64,000 nt of DNA from assembly GCF_901538265.1 (NCBI RefSeq), contig NZ_LR593886.1:2960843-3024842 (forward strand), written 5' to 3'. The translations under genes and the position numbers were made by a program. Positions 17,790 to 26,140 of the stretch are shown in pieces (the first letter of the stretch is position 1; each line of letters begins with the position of its first letter). This DNA is from Gemmata massiliana (GTDB lineage: Bacteria > Planctomycetota > Planctomycetia > Gemmatales > Gemmataceae). The notes below the pieces were generated by a model. It had not been told where the DNA came from and did not search any database. It saw nothing but the letters and a program-made list of their open reading frames with translations.

Positions 17790-17954
17790 AGCAGCTCCGA
17801 ACGAGGCTTGGGGCGGCGAAGGGTAACGGACCGGCAAAAAAGAAACAAGAGAAATGAGAGAACCCGATTTATGCCGGGTCGGTTGAATTGGTGTTTGTCG
17901 GTGCGAACTGTGAGCGAAGGGTGAAGGCGCGGGTCGTTTGTGGGTGTGATCGCG

Positions 17955-18042
17955 GTTCGTTCCCGGGTGTGCGTCTGCGCCGCGGCCCCGGGTCGAGGAA
18001 CCTAACCCCTTTCGGGTTAACGGTATTGGTTGCGCGCGTACC
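17955..18042 (+). repeat. two-hairpin intergenic repeat
   Basis: Diverged copy: first stem CCCGGG..CCCGGG around TGTGCGTCTGCGCCGCGGC, then GAGGAACCTA, second hairpin ACCCCTTTCGGGTT, then GGTATTGGTTGCGCG. The stem substitutions relative to the 15611 copy keep pairing (A-T replaced by G-C). Confidence 0.65.
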
Positions 18043-18057
18043 GCGTAATGTGCGCGG

Positions 18058-18435
18058 TCACTTGTCCTTGACGCGGACCATGACCCAGTCCTCGCCCTTC
18101 GCGTTGGTGATGACGAGTTCGGTGTCGGTCAACTTGGTGATGACCCGAGGAGGGGATGGGCCGGCATTATTGAGTGTTTCGGTCAACTTGCCGTCTTCGA
18201 TTTTGTACGTGCCCTCGACCACGAATGCGTTCTCGCTCGCCGTGCAGTTCATTACCAGCCGGCCGTCTTTGGTGTACTCGACGGTTCCGAGTTCCGGTCG
18301 CTCCTTTGGAACCCACTTTCCGACCACCTTCGCGGGGGCGACCTTCTCCTCTTTCATCAGGTGCTTCGGCACCGGGGCGGCGCCGAGCGCCGCGAGCGCG
18401 AGAACCGTAACGGCCACGTGAAGTAGCTGTCGCAT
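18058..18435 (-). CDS. small secreted TIGR03066-like protein
   Basis: 125 residues from ATG 18435. Signal peptide MRQLLHVAVTVLALAALG followed by the recurrent AAPVPKHLMKEE. Domain: VVGKWVPKERPELGTVEYTKDGRLVM, GTYKIEDGKLTETL, ITKLTDTELVITNAKGEDWVMVRVK. This 'vGkWe....g..veftkDGkl....GtYk.dgdkLt.....kLtdtelv..' pattern is the Gemmata paralog family TIGR03066; the same motif ends the sigma-factor fusion at 38117. Lipocalin-like small beta-barrel of unknown function. Confidence 0.75.
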   Translation of the reverse strand: MRQLLHVAVTVLALAALGAAPVPKHLMKEEKVAPAKVVGKWVPKERPELGTVEYTKDGRLVMNCTASENAFVVEGTYKIEDGKLTETLNNAGPSPPRVITKLTDTELVITNAKGEDWVMVRVKDK

Positions 18436-18519
18436 GGGCGCCTCCAGAGGGTGGCCCACGATCATACCAGCCCCGGTCCGCACGCGGTACAAGGCACTTC
18501 ACGAATTGCGGGGCCGCGG

Positions 18520-19304
18520 TCAGTCCACGATGCGGCAATCCGGCAGCGCGGTGCGGAGATCTTTGACGCCGGTCTTCGTCACCTTCGATCCGCGCAGCAT
18601 GAGCAGTGTGAGCCCCTTGAGGGCCGCGAGTTCTTTTGCCCCGGCGTCCGTTACGAGCGATTCGTCGAGGAGGAGTTCCGACACTCCCGTGAGGCTCACG
18701 AGTTCTTTTGCCCCGGCGTCGGCAACCAGAGTGCGACTGAGCACGAGTGTCTTGAGCCCCTTGATCGCGGACAATTCCTTCACTTTTGCGCCTTTGACCT
18801 TCGTCGCACAGAGCCCGAGGTACGTGAGGTTCTTGAGCGCGGTCAGGTCTTTTAGTACCGCGTCCGTCACCGGCGTGTCACACAGTTCGAGGGTGGTGAG
18901 GCTCGTGAGCGCCGCGAGCGGCTTGCCCGCGGCGTCCGCGATTCCGGGGCAGGCCATCAGGGTGAGTTCAGTGAGCTCCCCGAACGCGGCCAGTTCCTTG
19001 ATCCCCGCGTCGGTGATCTGCGTGCCGCTCAGATCCAGTGTGCGCAGGTGGCGGAGCGTGGCCAGTTCCTTCAGACTCGCGTCCGCGATGTGCGTTTGCT
19101 TGAGGGTCACCCCGATGACCGGTTTACCCGGGCGCTTCTCGTCTCGGGTGACTTTTCCGCCCACCTTCTCCACGAACGCGATCGCCTTCGATTCGTCAAC
19201 GGGCGCGGGCGCCGGAACGGGGCCGCTCCGGACCGCGATACGAACGCAGGCAGCAACCCAATGACGCCGGCGAACGCCGCCAACACGAGCATCCGTGCGA
19301 ACAT
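18520..19304 (-). pseudogene. secreted LRR protein, frameshifted signal peptide
   Basis: The LRR frame (VDESKAIAFVEKVGGKVTRDE.., then about eight 24-residue LRRs, ending LRTALPDCRIVD) is intact to 18520, but its signal peptide MFARMLVLAAFAGVIGLLPA (ATG 19304) lies in another frame. The two join at about 19216: inserting one G in GCCCCGTTCCGG restores GAAPVPAPAPVDESK, including the APVP motif seen after other signal peptides here. So it is a recent one-base deletion, or a sequencing error. Without the signal the protein could not be exported. Related to the 15728 LRR protein (same 'GGKVTRDEKRP' cap). Confidence 0.7.
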
Positions 19305-19516
19305 GCTCCATCCTTTTGCGAAAATACCGGGGAGAACGAAACGACTCCGATCTGTCACGGGCCGGAAGCCGAATCGGGCGGCATTAGAGCCCACTCGCAG
19401 GCGCCGCGCCAAGGGAACTGTTTGTTGAAACGGCCAATATCTGAATGTAGAGAGTCAGTTTGGTAGTGCAAATTGACGTTAGATTGGTTGCGTGTCGCTC
19501 CACCCCTGGCACCACC

Positions 19517-20026
19517 CTACGGTGCGAGGGGCACGCCCGCGTCCGCGAGGATCTGGTTCAACAGCGGGCGCGATTCGGACCCGATGGCGCGCGTCAACCC
19601 TCGGTGAAACCCGCCGTTCACGTGGACCTTGAAATTGTGGCACTCGTAACAGATCACGGTGTCGATTGTGGTGCCGTCTTTGACCACGCGCACGATGTGT
19701 CGGGGGTAGAAACACCGGGCCTGCGCCGGGGCGCCCGCGCGGATGTCGCGCTGCACGGCAGAGACGATCTCGCGCCGGCGCTCCGGATCGGTGATCGCAA
19801 CGCGGCCCAACACAGAGTATTTGTAAAGCTGCTCACGGTTATCTCCGGCCTTCGGCCCCTCGCCCGACTCGTCGAACTGGACCGAGAACAGGATCACTTC
19901 GTCCGGTTCGCGCGGCAGGTCCGGGGGCGCGTCCCACCACTGCGTTACGACCGGGAACGTGATCGCACTGATTATCGGGACGACGATCGCGAGTGTTATC
20001 ACCATGAGTGTGATCTTTTTGCGCAC
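19517..20026 (-). CDS. membrane-anchored hypothetical protein
   Basis: 169 residues; N-terminal membrane anchor (KITLMVITLAIVVPIISAITF). The exported part has a Cys pair in VICYECHNFKVHVNGGFHRG, near HIVRVVKDGTTIDTVICYECHN. CxxCH resembles a heme c-binding site (C-Y-E-C-H) and, on an exported anchored protein, could bind heme or metal, but no other cytochrome feature is visible. It follows the TlpA-like gene by 69 bp on the same strand, a suggestive pairing because TlpA-like thioredoxins often serve cytochrome c maturation. Confidence 0.6.
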   Translation of the reverse strand: MRKKITLMVITLAIVVPIISAITFPVVTQWWDAPPDLPREPDEVILFSVQFDESGEGPKAGDNREQLYKYSVLGRVAITDPERRREIVSAVQRDIRAGAPAQARCFYPRHIVRVVKDGTTIDTVICYECHNFKVHVNGGFHRGLTRAIGSESRPLLNQILADAGVPLAP

Positions 20027-20095
20027 GATTGGGCACTCACGTGGAGGACGGGTTTATCACCCCGGGGCGCGCCCGCGCCCCCGGGAGCAACAACC

Positions 20096-21169
20096 TCATT
20101 TACCCTTACCCAACAGCTTCTTGAGCGCGTCCTCGTACCCCTTGCGCTCCGCGTCGGTTGATTCGGCGATCGCCTTCTGCCCGTACTCGGTCGCTTTGGT
20201 CGTATCGCCCGCGAAGGCGTGGGCCTCGGCGACGTGGAACAGGGCCGCGGGGGAGCGGGCGCCCTCGATTTTCAGTTCCGCTTCTGCTGCTTTTAGCGCG
20301 AGGTCCGCGTGCTTCTTGTCCGGGTTCACGAACGACGTGGACCACATGAGCTGCACGCCGTTGAGGAGCACCGTGTTCGGCGGCTCGGCCGCGGACCGGA
20401 TCAGCCCCTCACTCAGTTCCCGGGCCGCGTCGAACTCCTTGCCCATGAGCAAAAGTTGGAGCTTCTTGAGCCGGTAGTAGTACCCGGCGGTCAGCTTCGG
20501 GAACTCGGACGCGAACGCATCGAACTCCTTGAGGGCCGCGCCCGGGTCGGTCTGGGCCTTCTTCATGATCCCGGTGAACCGGCCGAAATCCTTGCGTATC
20601 TGGTCGATGTCGGGTTGGCCGCGCCAGGTGCCGGCCAGCACCTTCGGGAGTACCAGGTCCAGTTCCATCGAGTGCCCGATGAACTCAACCTTCCCGGTGG
20701 GGCCGACCACGAACGCCGACGGGATGCCCTGGAGCCCGGCCGCGGTCATGTAGGCGTCGTAGGTGGTGCGGTCGGCGCAGAACGCGAACGTGTAGCCGTA
20801 CCGCTTGCCCTTTTTGTCCGCGAACGCTTCGACCGCCGCGGCCGAGTTGTTCTCATCCTTCGCGGTGACGCCGATGACTGTCAGTCCTTTGTCCTTGTAC
20901 TCGGTCTGAAGGGCGGCCAGTTGCGGCATCACCCCCAGGCACGGGCCGCACCACGTGGCCCAGAACTCGACCACGTACACCTTGTTCGGCTCGAACCGCT
21001 TCACCTCGGCTCCGTTCAGCCACTTGGTGACCTGGAGCGGCGGCGCGGCGTCCCCGACCTTGAGCGCCGGGGCCTTCTCCGCGGGCTTCTCGGGCGGCTC
21101 CCCGCGTGCGGCGGCGGGCGGCAGGAGCGCGCACGCGAGCGCAACAATCGGACTGAACGGAACGCGCAC
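20096..21169 (-). CDS. secreted TlpA-like thioredoxin with helical tail
   Basis: 357 residues from GTG 21169, chosen for its signal peptide (RVPFSPIVALACALLPPAAARG). Thioredoxin fold with KVGDAAPPLQVTKWLNG, VYVVEFWATWCGPCLGVMPQ (active CGPC), TVIGVTAKD and cis-Pro region LQGIPSAFVV: a TlpA/ResA-type periplasmic thiol-disulfide oxidoreductase. The C-terminal half is a TPR-like helical repeat (LKEFDAFASEFPKLTAGYYYRLKK.., AEAHAFAGDTTKATEYGQKAI). This 'AhpC/TSA-type redoxin plus tetratrico helices' arrangement is common in planctomycetes. First gene of a probable two-gene unit with the CYECH protein. Confidence 0.85.
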   Translation of the reverse strand: MRVPFSPIVALACALLPPAAARGEPPEKPAEKAPALKVGDAAPPLQVTKWLNGAEVKRFEPNKVYVVEFWATWCGPCLGVMPQLAALQTEYKDKGLTVIGVTAKDENNSAAAVEAFADKKGKRYGYTFAFCADRTTYDAYMTAAGLQGIPSAFVVGPTGKVEFIGHSMELDLVLPKVLAGTWRGQPDIDQIRKDFGRFTGIMKKAQTDPGAALKEFDAFASEFPKLTAGYYYRLKKLQLLLMGKEFDAARELSEGLIRSAAEPPNTVLLNGVQLMWSTSFVNPDKKHADLALKAAEAELKIEGARSPAALFHVAEAHAFAGDTTKATEYGQKAIAESTDAERKGYEDALKKLLGKGK

Positions 21170-21594
21170 GGCGGTGCCCTCATCGGATCGTGGGTTGGGG
21201 TTGCGCGCGAACGAACCAGCGCGCCCCGAGTATAGCACCTCGCGGGGCGAAGCTGCGCGTTTGATCCCAAAGGGCGCACGCAGGCCATTGTCTTTCCTCT
21301 GTGCCCTCTCGTGCTCTCTGCGGTGAAACCATTTTAAGCGGCTCACATTTGCTAACATTCCGGGACAGCAGCGACCCGAACCTCCATTTTTCCTGGGAAA
21401 ACCGCTGTTTCTCTCCGGCGCCGGCTAACATTCGCGACCCGAACCGCCCGCCCCTCACGAACGCAAGTACGTTTCGATTCGGCCCGCGCGCACCGCTCCC
21501 TCGCGGCATTGTACGCGAATGATAATTGCGATATCAAGATCAGTAGTGAAAATAAATACAAAATCAAAATCTGCCGCTCGCGAATCGGTCGCCC
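21170..21594. other. intergenic region with GCTAACATTC repeats
   Basis: 425 bp, no gene. Contains GCTCACATTTGCTAACATTC at 21341-21360 and another GGCTAACATTCGCGACCC near 21423, each followed by CGACCCGAACC; the rightmost 100 bp are AT-rich. Nothing coding is seen. Confidence 0.4.
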
Positions 21595-22347
21595 TCACTT
21601 CTTCCTGAGCACGAGGTCCACGACCCAGCATCCCCGCACATGCGGTCCTTCACCGCGGCAGTGGTTCAGCATATCGGCATTGTTGCATCCCGCGTCCTGG
21701 AGCGCGTCCCCCAGAATCGGCATCGCGCTGAAGTCCCGGGATTCGTACATCTGCGACGCCAGTGCCAGAACGGTATCGGAGCACCACGAAGGGGAGAAGG
21801 CAACGGGACGAAACGGGTTCCCGAAGATGTCGTGCAGCAGTTTTGCTTTCACGGCAAGTTCGACCTCGTCAAACTCCACACCCCACTTCTGACCCCCGTT
21901 GTACCATCCTGGTTCGGGAAGGAAGTCGCCAGCCGATTCATGCGATGTGAGCTGGACGACGAAACTTGGGCCACCATTAAACGAGTAAAAATTCGGTTCC
22001 GCCAGGAACGCCGCTGCCTCGATCGCGTAGATAACCCGCGCCGAGAATTGTGTCCTGTCTCCCCTTTCTCCACGGAGCAGAGCTTCCATATCAGCGAGGT
22101 CGGGGTGGTCACGTGCCGCCTGGAGGTCCGCTCCACTTACGGTGCCGTCGGCGTGCGCCTCAGACAATTCCACAATCTTGCGAGCCACGTCGAGTCGCAG
22201 CAAATCCCACATCCGGCGGCAACAAGCAGACGCGAACAACCGGAGCCGACGGCGGTTGCGATTCTGCTTGCCGAGAAAGTGAATCTGATCGCACAGGCTT
22301 CGCAGAGTGTAGCGGTGTGTGTGTGCTAACCATTTCGCTTCGGTCAT
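21595..22347 (-). CDS. MTEAEW-family paralog next to RNA copy A
   Basis: 250 residues from ATG 22347 (MTEAKWLAHTHRYTLRSLC). N-block RRRLRLFASACCRRMWDLLRLDVAR (Cys pair), HADGTVSGADL, a variable middle with GGPSFVVQLTS.., then LLHDIFGNPFRPVAFSPSW, VLALASQMYESRDFSAMPI and LGDALQDAGCNNADMLNHCR..HVRGCWVVDLVLRKK. Divergently transcribed from retron-like RNA copy A across about 100 bp that is conserved at copies C and D (GCTCCCAGCATGACTGTT..). Cytoplasmic by prediction; function unknown. Five Cys/His clusters could bind metal. Confidence 0.75.
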   Translation of the reverse strand: MTEAKWLAHTHRYTLRSLCDQIHFLGKQNRNRRRLRLFASACCRRMWDLLRLDVARKIVELSEAHADGTVSGADLQAARDHPDLADMEALLRGERGDRTQFSARVIYAIEAAAFLAEPNFYSFNGGPSFVVQLTSHESAGDFLPEPGWYNGGQKWGVEFDEVELAVKAKLLHDIFGNPFRPVAFSPSWCSDTVLALASQMYESRDFSAMPILGDALQDAGCNNADMLNHCRGEGPHVRGCWVVDLVLRKK

Positions 22348-22420
22348 CGGTCGCCCTCGGGTGCTGCTCCCAGCATGACTGTTCCGGCGCCCGTTCGCAA
22401 GTTCCGGCGCTCTTCGGTGG

Positions 22421-22448
22421 TTGCGTCGGGCGCGGGTTCGTGTATGTT
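22421..22448 (+). promoter_or_regulatory. promoter of retron-like RNA copy A
   Basis: -35-like TTGCGT (22421-22426), 16-nt spacer, -10-like TATGTT (22443-22448), directly before the left pairing arm. The same boxes with exactly 16 nt recur at the other three copies. Confidence 0.6.
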
Positions 22449-22451
22449 GTG

Positions 22452-22530
22452 GGTGTTCCCGTGGTGCGTTTAGCTCGCTGTGACGGGCTGATGTTGCATC
22501 AGTCAAACACACTCCACCCCGCGGGGAACG
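22452..22530 (+). ncRNA. retron-like RNA, copy A (5' part)
   Basis: Left arm GGTGTTCCCGTGGT (22452-22465) identical to copies B-D, TTTAGC at 22469-22474, hairpin GGCTGATG-TTG-CATCAGTC (22486-22504), then CACCCCGCGGGG. Relative to copies B-D the hairpin has two fully compensatory pair changes with the TTG loop kept, which supports a real RNA fold. The copy then runs into an ATG (22533) opening a coding sequence; no long variable stem, right arm or terminator follows. Either a truncated copy or a leader RNA for the 22533 gene. Confidence 0.6.
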
Positions 22531-22532
22531 GA

Positions 22533-23342
22533 ATGCAGCGCCTGCGCCTCGACGCCCTCCAGCTTCACTCGGACCGATTACACCTGCGCGGCCAACTCTT
22601 CGACGGGATCGCCTACGAGGTCCGAGCCGATCGCGTGGTTGCGAACTTTCGGGTTGCCGGAGGAGTGCGGGAAGGGCCGGCCGAAGTTTGGGCCGCCCGG
22701 AGGCCCCGTGTCCTGTTTCAAACCCTCACGTTCCCCTCCGGGGAAGAAGTACCAGAACCGACAGAACACGCCACTCTGAACGGCACCCCTTTTCACGGGG
22801 TGTCCTACTCGTTCGACCCGGCGACCGGCTCGCTTCTACAAGAACTGGACCTCCACCCGACGCGGCCCGGACCGAGCCGAGAATGGTTCCCGTCCGGGCG
22901 GCCGAAAGCCGAGATCGATCGCGCGCGGCCCGACGGGACTACGGAATCCGAAGCGTGGTACGAAAACGGGCAGCGGGAGACATACGAGTCCCTCGACTTG
23001 GATGCCGGCTACACGCCGGACGGGCGCCTCAGAACGCTCCGCGTTGAGTGCGACTGTGCGGACGGGGATCTCGATCGTTTGTCTTTTAGTGCCGATTCGG
23101 TCTTGGACTTGGACGGCCTCGGGGTGACCGATACCGTGGTCGAGCGCCTCGCCGGTTTGCCGCACGTTGAAGACCTCGAGCTCCGGCGAACAAACGTCTC
23201 CGCGCCGGGACTAATGCGGTTTTCTGCCTGTTTGGGGCTCACTCGGTTCCGGGTCAGACGAAACGCGCGGTTCGGGGAAGTCGATGTCCGGAACGTGCTC
23301 GCTCGCCTACCGAACTGTCAGTGGGACGGTCGCCTCAACTGA
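22533..23342 (+). CDS. MORN-like plus LRR-like protein
   Basis: 269 residues from ATG 22533, which sits about 67 nt after the TTTAGC of RNA copy A. The middle has MORN_2/YwqK-like repeats: FDPATGSLLQELDLHP, REWFPSGRPKAEID, EAWYENGQRETYESLD ('W..G....' every about 22 residues). The C-terminal part is LRR-like (LDGLGVTDTVVERLAGLPHVEDLELRRTNVSAPGL). No signal peptide. YwqK-type proteins are often annotated as antitoxin-like. Its expression probably depends on the copy A promoter, with the msr-like fold as 5' UTR. Function unknown. Confidence 0.65.
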   Translation: MQRLRLDALQLHSDRLHLRGQLFDGIAYEVRADRVVANFRVAGGVREGPAEVWAARRPRVLFQTLTFPSGEEVPEPTEHATLNGTPFHGVSYSFDPATGSLLQELDLHPTRPGPSREWFPSGRPKAEIDRARPDGTTESEAWYENGQRETYESLDLDAGYTPDGRLRTLRVECDCADGDLDRLSFSADSVLDLDGLGVTDTVVERLAGLPHVEDLELRRTNVSAPGLMRFSACLGLTRFRVRRNARFGEVDVRNVLARLPNCQWDGRLN

Positions 23343-23427
23343 GATGTTGCAATATTTCATTGATTAATGTGATTGCTTGGTGATTATTGCGTTCCCGTTG
23401 TTCATACGTTCCTTCGGTCCGCGTCGC

Positions 23428-23455
23428 TTGCACCGGCTGTGGGTTCGTGTATGTT
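23428..23455 (+). promoter_or_regulatory. promoter of retron-like RNA copy B
   Basis: TTGCAC (23428-23433), 16-nt spacer, TATGTT (23450-23455). Confidence 0.6.
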
Positions 23456-23458
23456 GTG

Positions 23459-23736
23459 GGTGTTCCCGTGGTCGGTTTAGCTCGCTGCTCTGCGACAGGA
23501 CGATGTTGCGTCGTCCGAGCACACTGCACCACAACCCGCGCGGGGACCGCTGTTCCAGCACCGCTATCCGGAAATATCCGGGTACCTGTATTCGGGACTG
23601 GGACAACCTCGCGATTCGCGGTACCCGAATACAGGTACCCGGATATTTCCGGGCGTTGCCGTGAGCGTTCCGCGAACCAGGTCGGGAAGTAGACAACACG
23701 GGAACACCACGGGCCAGGGGATGATCCCCGGCCCGT
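23459..23736 (+). ncRNA. retron-like structured RNA, copy B
   Basis: Left arm 23459-23472 pairs with right arm 23695-23708 (13 of 14). TTTAGC follows the left arm. Hairpin GGACGATG-TTG-CGTCGTCC at 23498-23516; small GC hairpin at about 23535-23545. Conserved CGCGGGGACCGCTGTTCCAGC pairs imperfectly with GCGTTGCCGTGAGCGTTCCGCG as the base of a long stem. On top of it is a perfect 29-bp stem (23568-23596 with 23624-23652) and a 27-nt loop with CTGGGACAACC. The right arm is followed by a strong hairpin CACGGGCC..GGCCCGTG ending at 23736. The order (a1, AGC, UGUUG hairpin, long stem, a2) is that of a retron msr-msd. No reverse transcriptase is nearby. Confidence 0.75.
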
Positions 23737-23755
23737 GTCGTTGAAGTCGGACGGT

Positions 23756-24307
23756 TCACTCTTCTCTGGCGCGCAGCCCGGCGACGAAATCCGTGAACGA
23801 GTTGGCCAGGAGGACCACGTTGCCCGCGGTTTCGACCGCGCCGTCCCACGAATCGGGGTCCGGCCCTTCGTCGTGAACCCAGAAGTACACGCGCCCCCGG
23901 TGCGCCCCGGTGAGCCCGAGACAGATCGCGTTGCCCCCCGGGTCGCCCATGATCCACACCAGCGCGCGGGGGATCTGCACCTCGTGCCCCTGGTAACTGG
24001 CGCGCGCGGAACGGAGCGACAGGTGCGGTTCGTCGCGCAGCCCGCCCACGCGACTCACGACCGCGGTCCACTGGCCCTCGGGCGTCGGGCCGTCGAACTG
24101 ATACCAGTCGAGGTTCCCGCCGTTACAGTGGAGCAGGAACGCGCGGTACTCGTCGGGTAGCGGCGCGCCGATCTCGGCCTCGAACGCTTCGACCTGCGCG
24201 GGGGAGGGGGGAGGCGTTCGGTCCGGGCCGAACACGCGGAGCGCGAGCGGCGAGAGCGCGCGATCGGCGGTCGCGTGCAGCGCGGCGATGAGGTCATCGG
24301 TCGTCAT
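23756..24307 (-). CDS. SMI1/KNR4 (SUKH) family protein
   Basis: 183 residues from ATG 24307. Contains the SUKH signature: PPSPAQVEAFEAEIGAPLPDEYRAFLLHCNGG, followed by W-rich beta strands and the closing ...LLANSFTDFVAGL. SMI1/KNR4 proteins are commonly immunity proteins against polymorphic toxins or regulators. No toxin gene is adjacent. It is encoded convergently to RNA copy B (stop 20 bp past the terminator hairpin) and lies immediately left of an MTEAEW gene, 68 bp apart on the same strand. Confidence 0.8.
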   Translation of the reverse strand: MTTDDLIAALHATADRALSPLALRVFGPDRTPPPSPAQVEAFEAEIGAPLPDEYRAFLLHCNGGNLDWYQFDGPTPEGQWTAVVSRVGGLRDEPHLSLRSARASYQGHEVQIPRALVWIMGDPGGNAICLGLTGAHRGRVYFWVHDEGPDPDSWDGAVETAGNVVLLANSFTDFVAGLRAREE

Positions 24308-24375
24308 TGTGCCCTCCGGGTCCGAACTCGTGTGACCACAGTGTGTACACGACGCTACGGCCGCCGCAATGTCCG

Positions 24376-25086
24376 CTACTCCTTCCCAAGCACCAAATCC
24401 ACGACCCAGCACCCGCGCACGTGCGGCCCCTCACCGCGGCAGTGATCGAGCACATCGGCGCTGTCACAACCCGCGTCTTGCAGCGCGTCCGCCAGGATCG
24501 GCATCGCACCGAAGTCGCGCGATTCGTACATCTGCGCCGCCAGCGCAACAGCGACGGACGTGCGCCACGAAGGGGAGAAGGCGACGGGGCGGAAGATGTG
24601 ACCAAAGATGTCCCGAAGGATGCTCGCTTGCGCGCCGCGGTCCGGCCCCTGGAAGTGGAACAGTCGGCTCCGAACGAGTTCCCCCACCTGCACCGCGGCG
24701 CGGTAGGGGTGAGGCACCGCAACGCATTCCGCGGCCCGCTCCATACCCATTCTGTAAGACCACTGCCTCATTCCCGCGGCCTTACGGGTGAGGCCCTCGC
24801 TCGCGCTCGCCGCGGCCTCGATCACGGCCGGGTCACTTGCTCGCGCCAGGACGACCTCGTGCGCGCCCAACATGACAGAGGCGAGTTCGGCGTCGGTCGC
24901 GCTGCCATCGGCGTGTAACTCGGCGATGCTGATGGCTCGTTGGCTCCGGGGGTCGGGGAGCGCTGGATCGATCGCGCGGCAACAGGCGACGGCGAACAAA
25001 CGACTCCGGCGCCGCTTCGATCGCGCGCGAACGACGCCGAACATCGCCTCAATGTCTTCGGACGCCAGCCATTCCGCTTCGGTCAT
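24376..25086 (-). CDS. MTEAEW-family paralog next to RNA copy C
   Basis: 236 residues from ATG 25086 (MTEAEWLASEDIEAMFGVV). N-block RSKRRRSRLFAVACCRAIDPAL, ELHADGSATDAEL, a variable centre (LVRSRLFHFQGPDRGAQ), then ILRDIFGHIFRPVAFSPSW, VALAAQMYESRDFGAMPIL and ADALQDAGCDSADVLDHCR.. HVRGCWVVDLVLGKE. The 3' third is nearly identical in DNA to the 26141 and 28186 copies, pointing to gene conversion. Divergent from RNA copy C over a conserved spacer. Precedes the SMI1/KNR4 gene on the same strand. Confidence 0.75.
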   Translation of the reverse strand: MTEAEWLASEDIEAMFGVVRARSKRRRSRLFAVACCRAIDPALPDPRSQRAISIAELHADGSATDAELASVMLGAHEVVLARASDPAVIEAAASASEGLTRKAAGMRQWSYRMGMERAAECVAVPHPYRAAVQVGELVRSRLFHFQGPDRGAQASILRDIFGHIFRPVAFSPSWRTSVAVALAAQMYESRDFGAMPILADALQDAGCDSADVLDHCRGEGPHVRGCWVVDLVLGKE

Positions 25087-25159
25087 CAGGCACCCTCGTG
25101 AACTGCTCCCAGCATGACTGTTTCGGCGCCCGTTCGCAAGTTCCTGCGCCCTTCGGTGG

Positions 25160-25187
25160 TTGCGTCGGCTGTGGGTTCGGGTAAGCT
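25160..25187 (+). promoter_or_regulatory. promoter of retron-like RNA copy C
   Basis: TTGCGT (25160-25165), 16-nt spacer, TAAGCT (25182-25187); weaker -10 than the other copies. Confidence 0.5.
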
Positions 25188-25190
25188 GTG

Positions 25191-25470
25191 GGTGTTCCCG
25201 TGGTCGGTTTAGCTCGGTGTTTTGCACCAGGACGATGTTGCGTCGTCCGAGCACACTGCACCACAACCCGCGCGGGGACCGCTGTTCCAGCAACGCTTTC
25301 GGCAACAAGTTGCCCAGGGCAACTATGGTCTGGAACAACCCCGGGCATCGTGGTTCCATAGTTGCCCTGGGCAACTTGTTGCCGGCGTTGCCGTGAGCAT
25401 TCCGCGCATCAGGTCGGGAAGTAGACACCACGGGAGCACCACGGGCCGGGGAGACGATCTCCGGCCCGTG
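25191..25470 (+). ncRNA. retron-like structured RNA, copy C
   Basis: Left arm 25191-25204 pairs with right arm 25427-25440 (ACCACGGGAGCACC, one G-U pair). TTTAGC at 25208-25213. First hairpin GGTG-TTTTG-CACC at 25216-25228, which in copy D is GTCG/CGAC: two compensatory pair changes. Second hairpin GGACGATG-TTG-CGTCGTCC at 25230-25248. Perfect 29-bp stem 25300-25328 with 25356-25384, sequence unrelated to copies B and D, 27-nt loop containing CTGGAACAACC. A terminator-like hairpin (GGGCCGGGGAGA / TCTCCGGCCC) follows to 25470. Confidence 0.75.
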
Positions 25471-25522
25471 TCGTTGAAGTCGGCGGTATTCCCGGTTGTC
25501 GTGCGTGTGGGGCGAATTGTTG

Positions 25523-26089
25523 TCAGATTTGTTCTTTGGCCCTCTGGATCGCTTTGCGCGACTTGAGGAACGCATCAACCGGGGTGTCGTCCGCGGTGAC
25601 ATCGTTATCGGGCAGTTCGGCGGGCCGCTCCTTAATCGGTGCGCGATAGAAGCCGAGTAAGAAAATCAACCAAAAGCATGACACTACGCTCAGACCGAAC
25701 GCCGTCGGCACCGCGCCCGGGTTAACGAAGAATTGGCTGTGGGCGCCGAAGCGCGTATCGAATCCGAACCGCGCCGGCTCCGGTCGGAGAACCGCGATCG
25801 CAGCGAAATCGAGTCCGAAACTCACCCCGAACACGAAATACGGTGACAGCACTTTCGGGAGCTGGGCCACCTGCGTGAGGATCGAGAGAACCCACCCCAC
25901 CCGGTTCCCGCGCCAGAGGAGCGCGCCGGCCAACAGAGCGTTCAGGGACAGTACACACAAGAGCGCGCCGACCAGGAGGTTGCCCGCGGTCAGTGGGTTC
26001 CGGCTGAACTGAACGACAAACAGTGCGATACCGAGGGTTCCGCCGAGGATTTCGAGCACCGCGAGTACCCGGTGCAGCACCGTATTCAT
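25523..26089 (-). CDS. four-helix membrane protein
   Basis: 188 residues from ATG 26089 (MNTVLHRVLAVLEILGG). Four hydrophobic segments: ILGGTLGIALFVVQF, LLVGALLCVLSLNALLAGALLW, FVFGVSFGLDFAAIAVL and TAFGLSVVSCFWLIFLLGFY; then a charged cytoplasmic tail ending KSRKAIQRAKEQI. Unknown family. Convergent with RNA copy C and followed upstream (right) by another MTEAEW gene on the same strand. Confidence 0.65.
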   Translation of the reverse strand: MNTVLHRVLAVLEILGGTLGIALFVVQFSRNPLTAGNLLVGALLCVLSLNALLAGALLWRGNRVGWVLSILTQVAQLPKVLSPYFVFGVSFGLDFAAIAVLRPEPARFGFDTRFGAHSQFFVNPGAVPTAFGLSVVSCFWLIFLLGFYRAPIKERPAELPDNDVTADDTPVDAFLKSRKAIQRAKEQI

Positions 26090-26140
26090 CCGGGCACGAC
26101 CTCTTGACACGAGTGCAACAAGTGCTTCCGCGTATCACTT

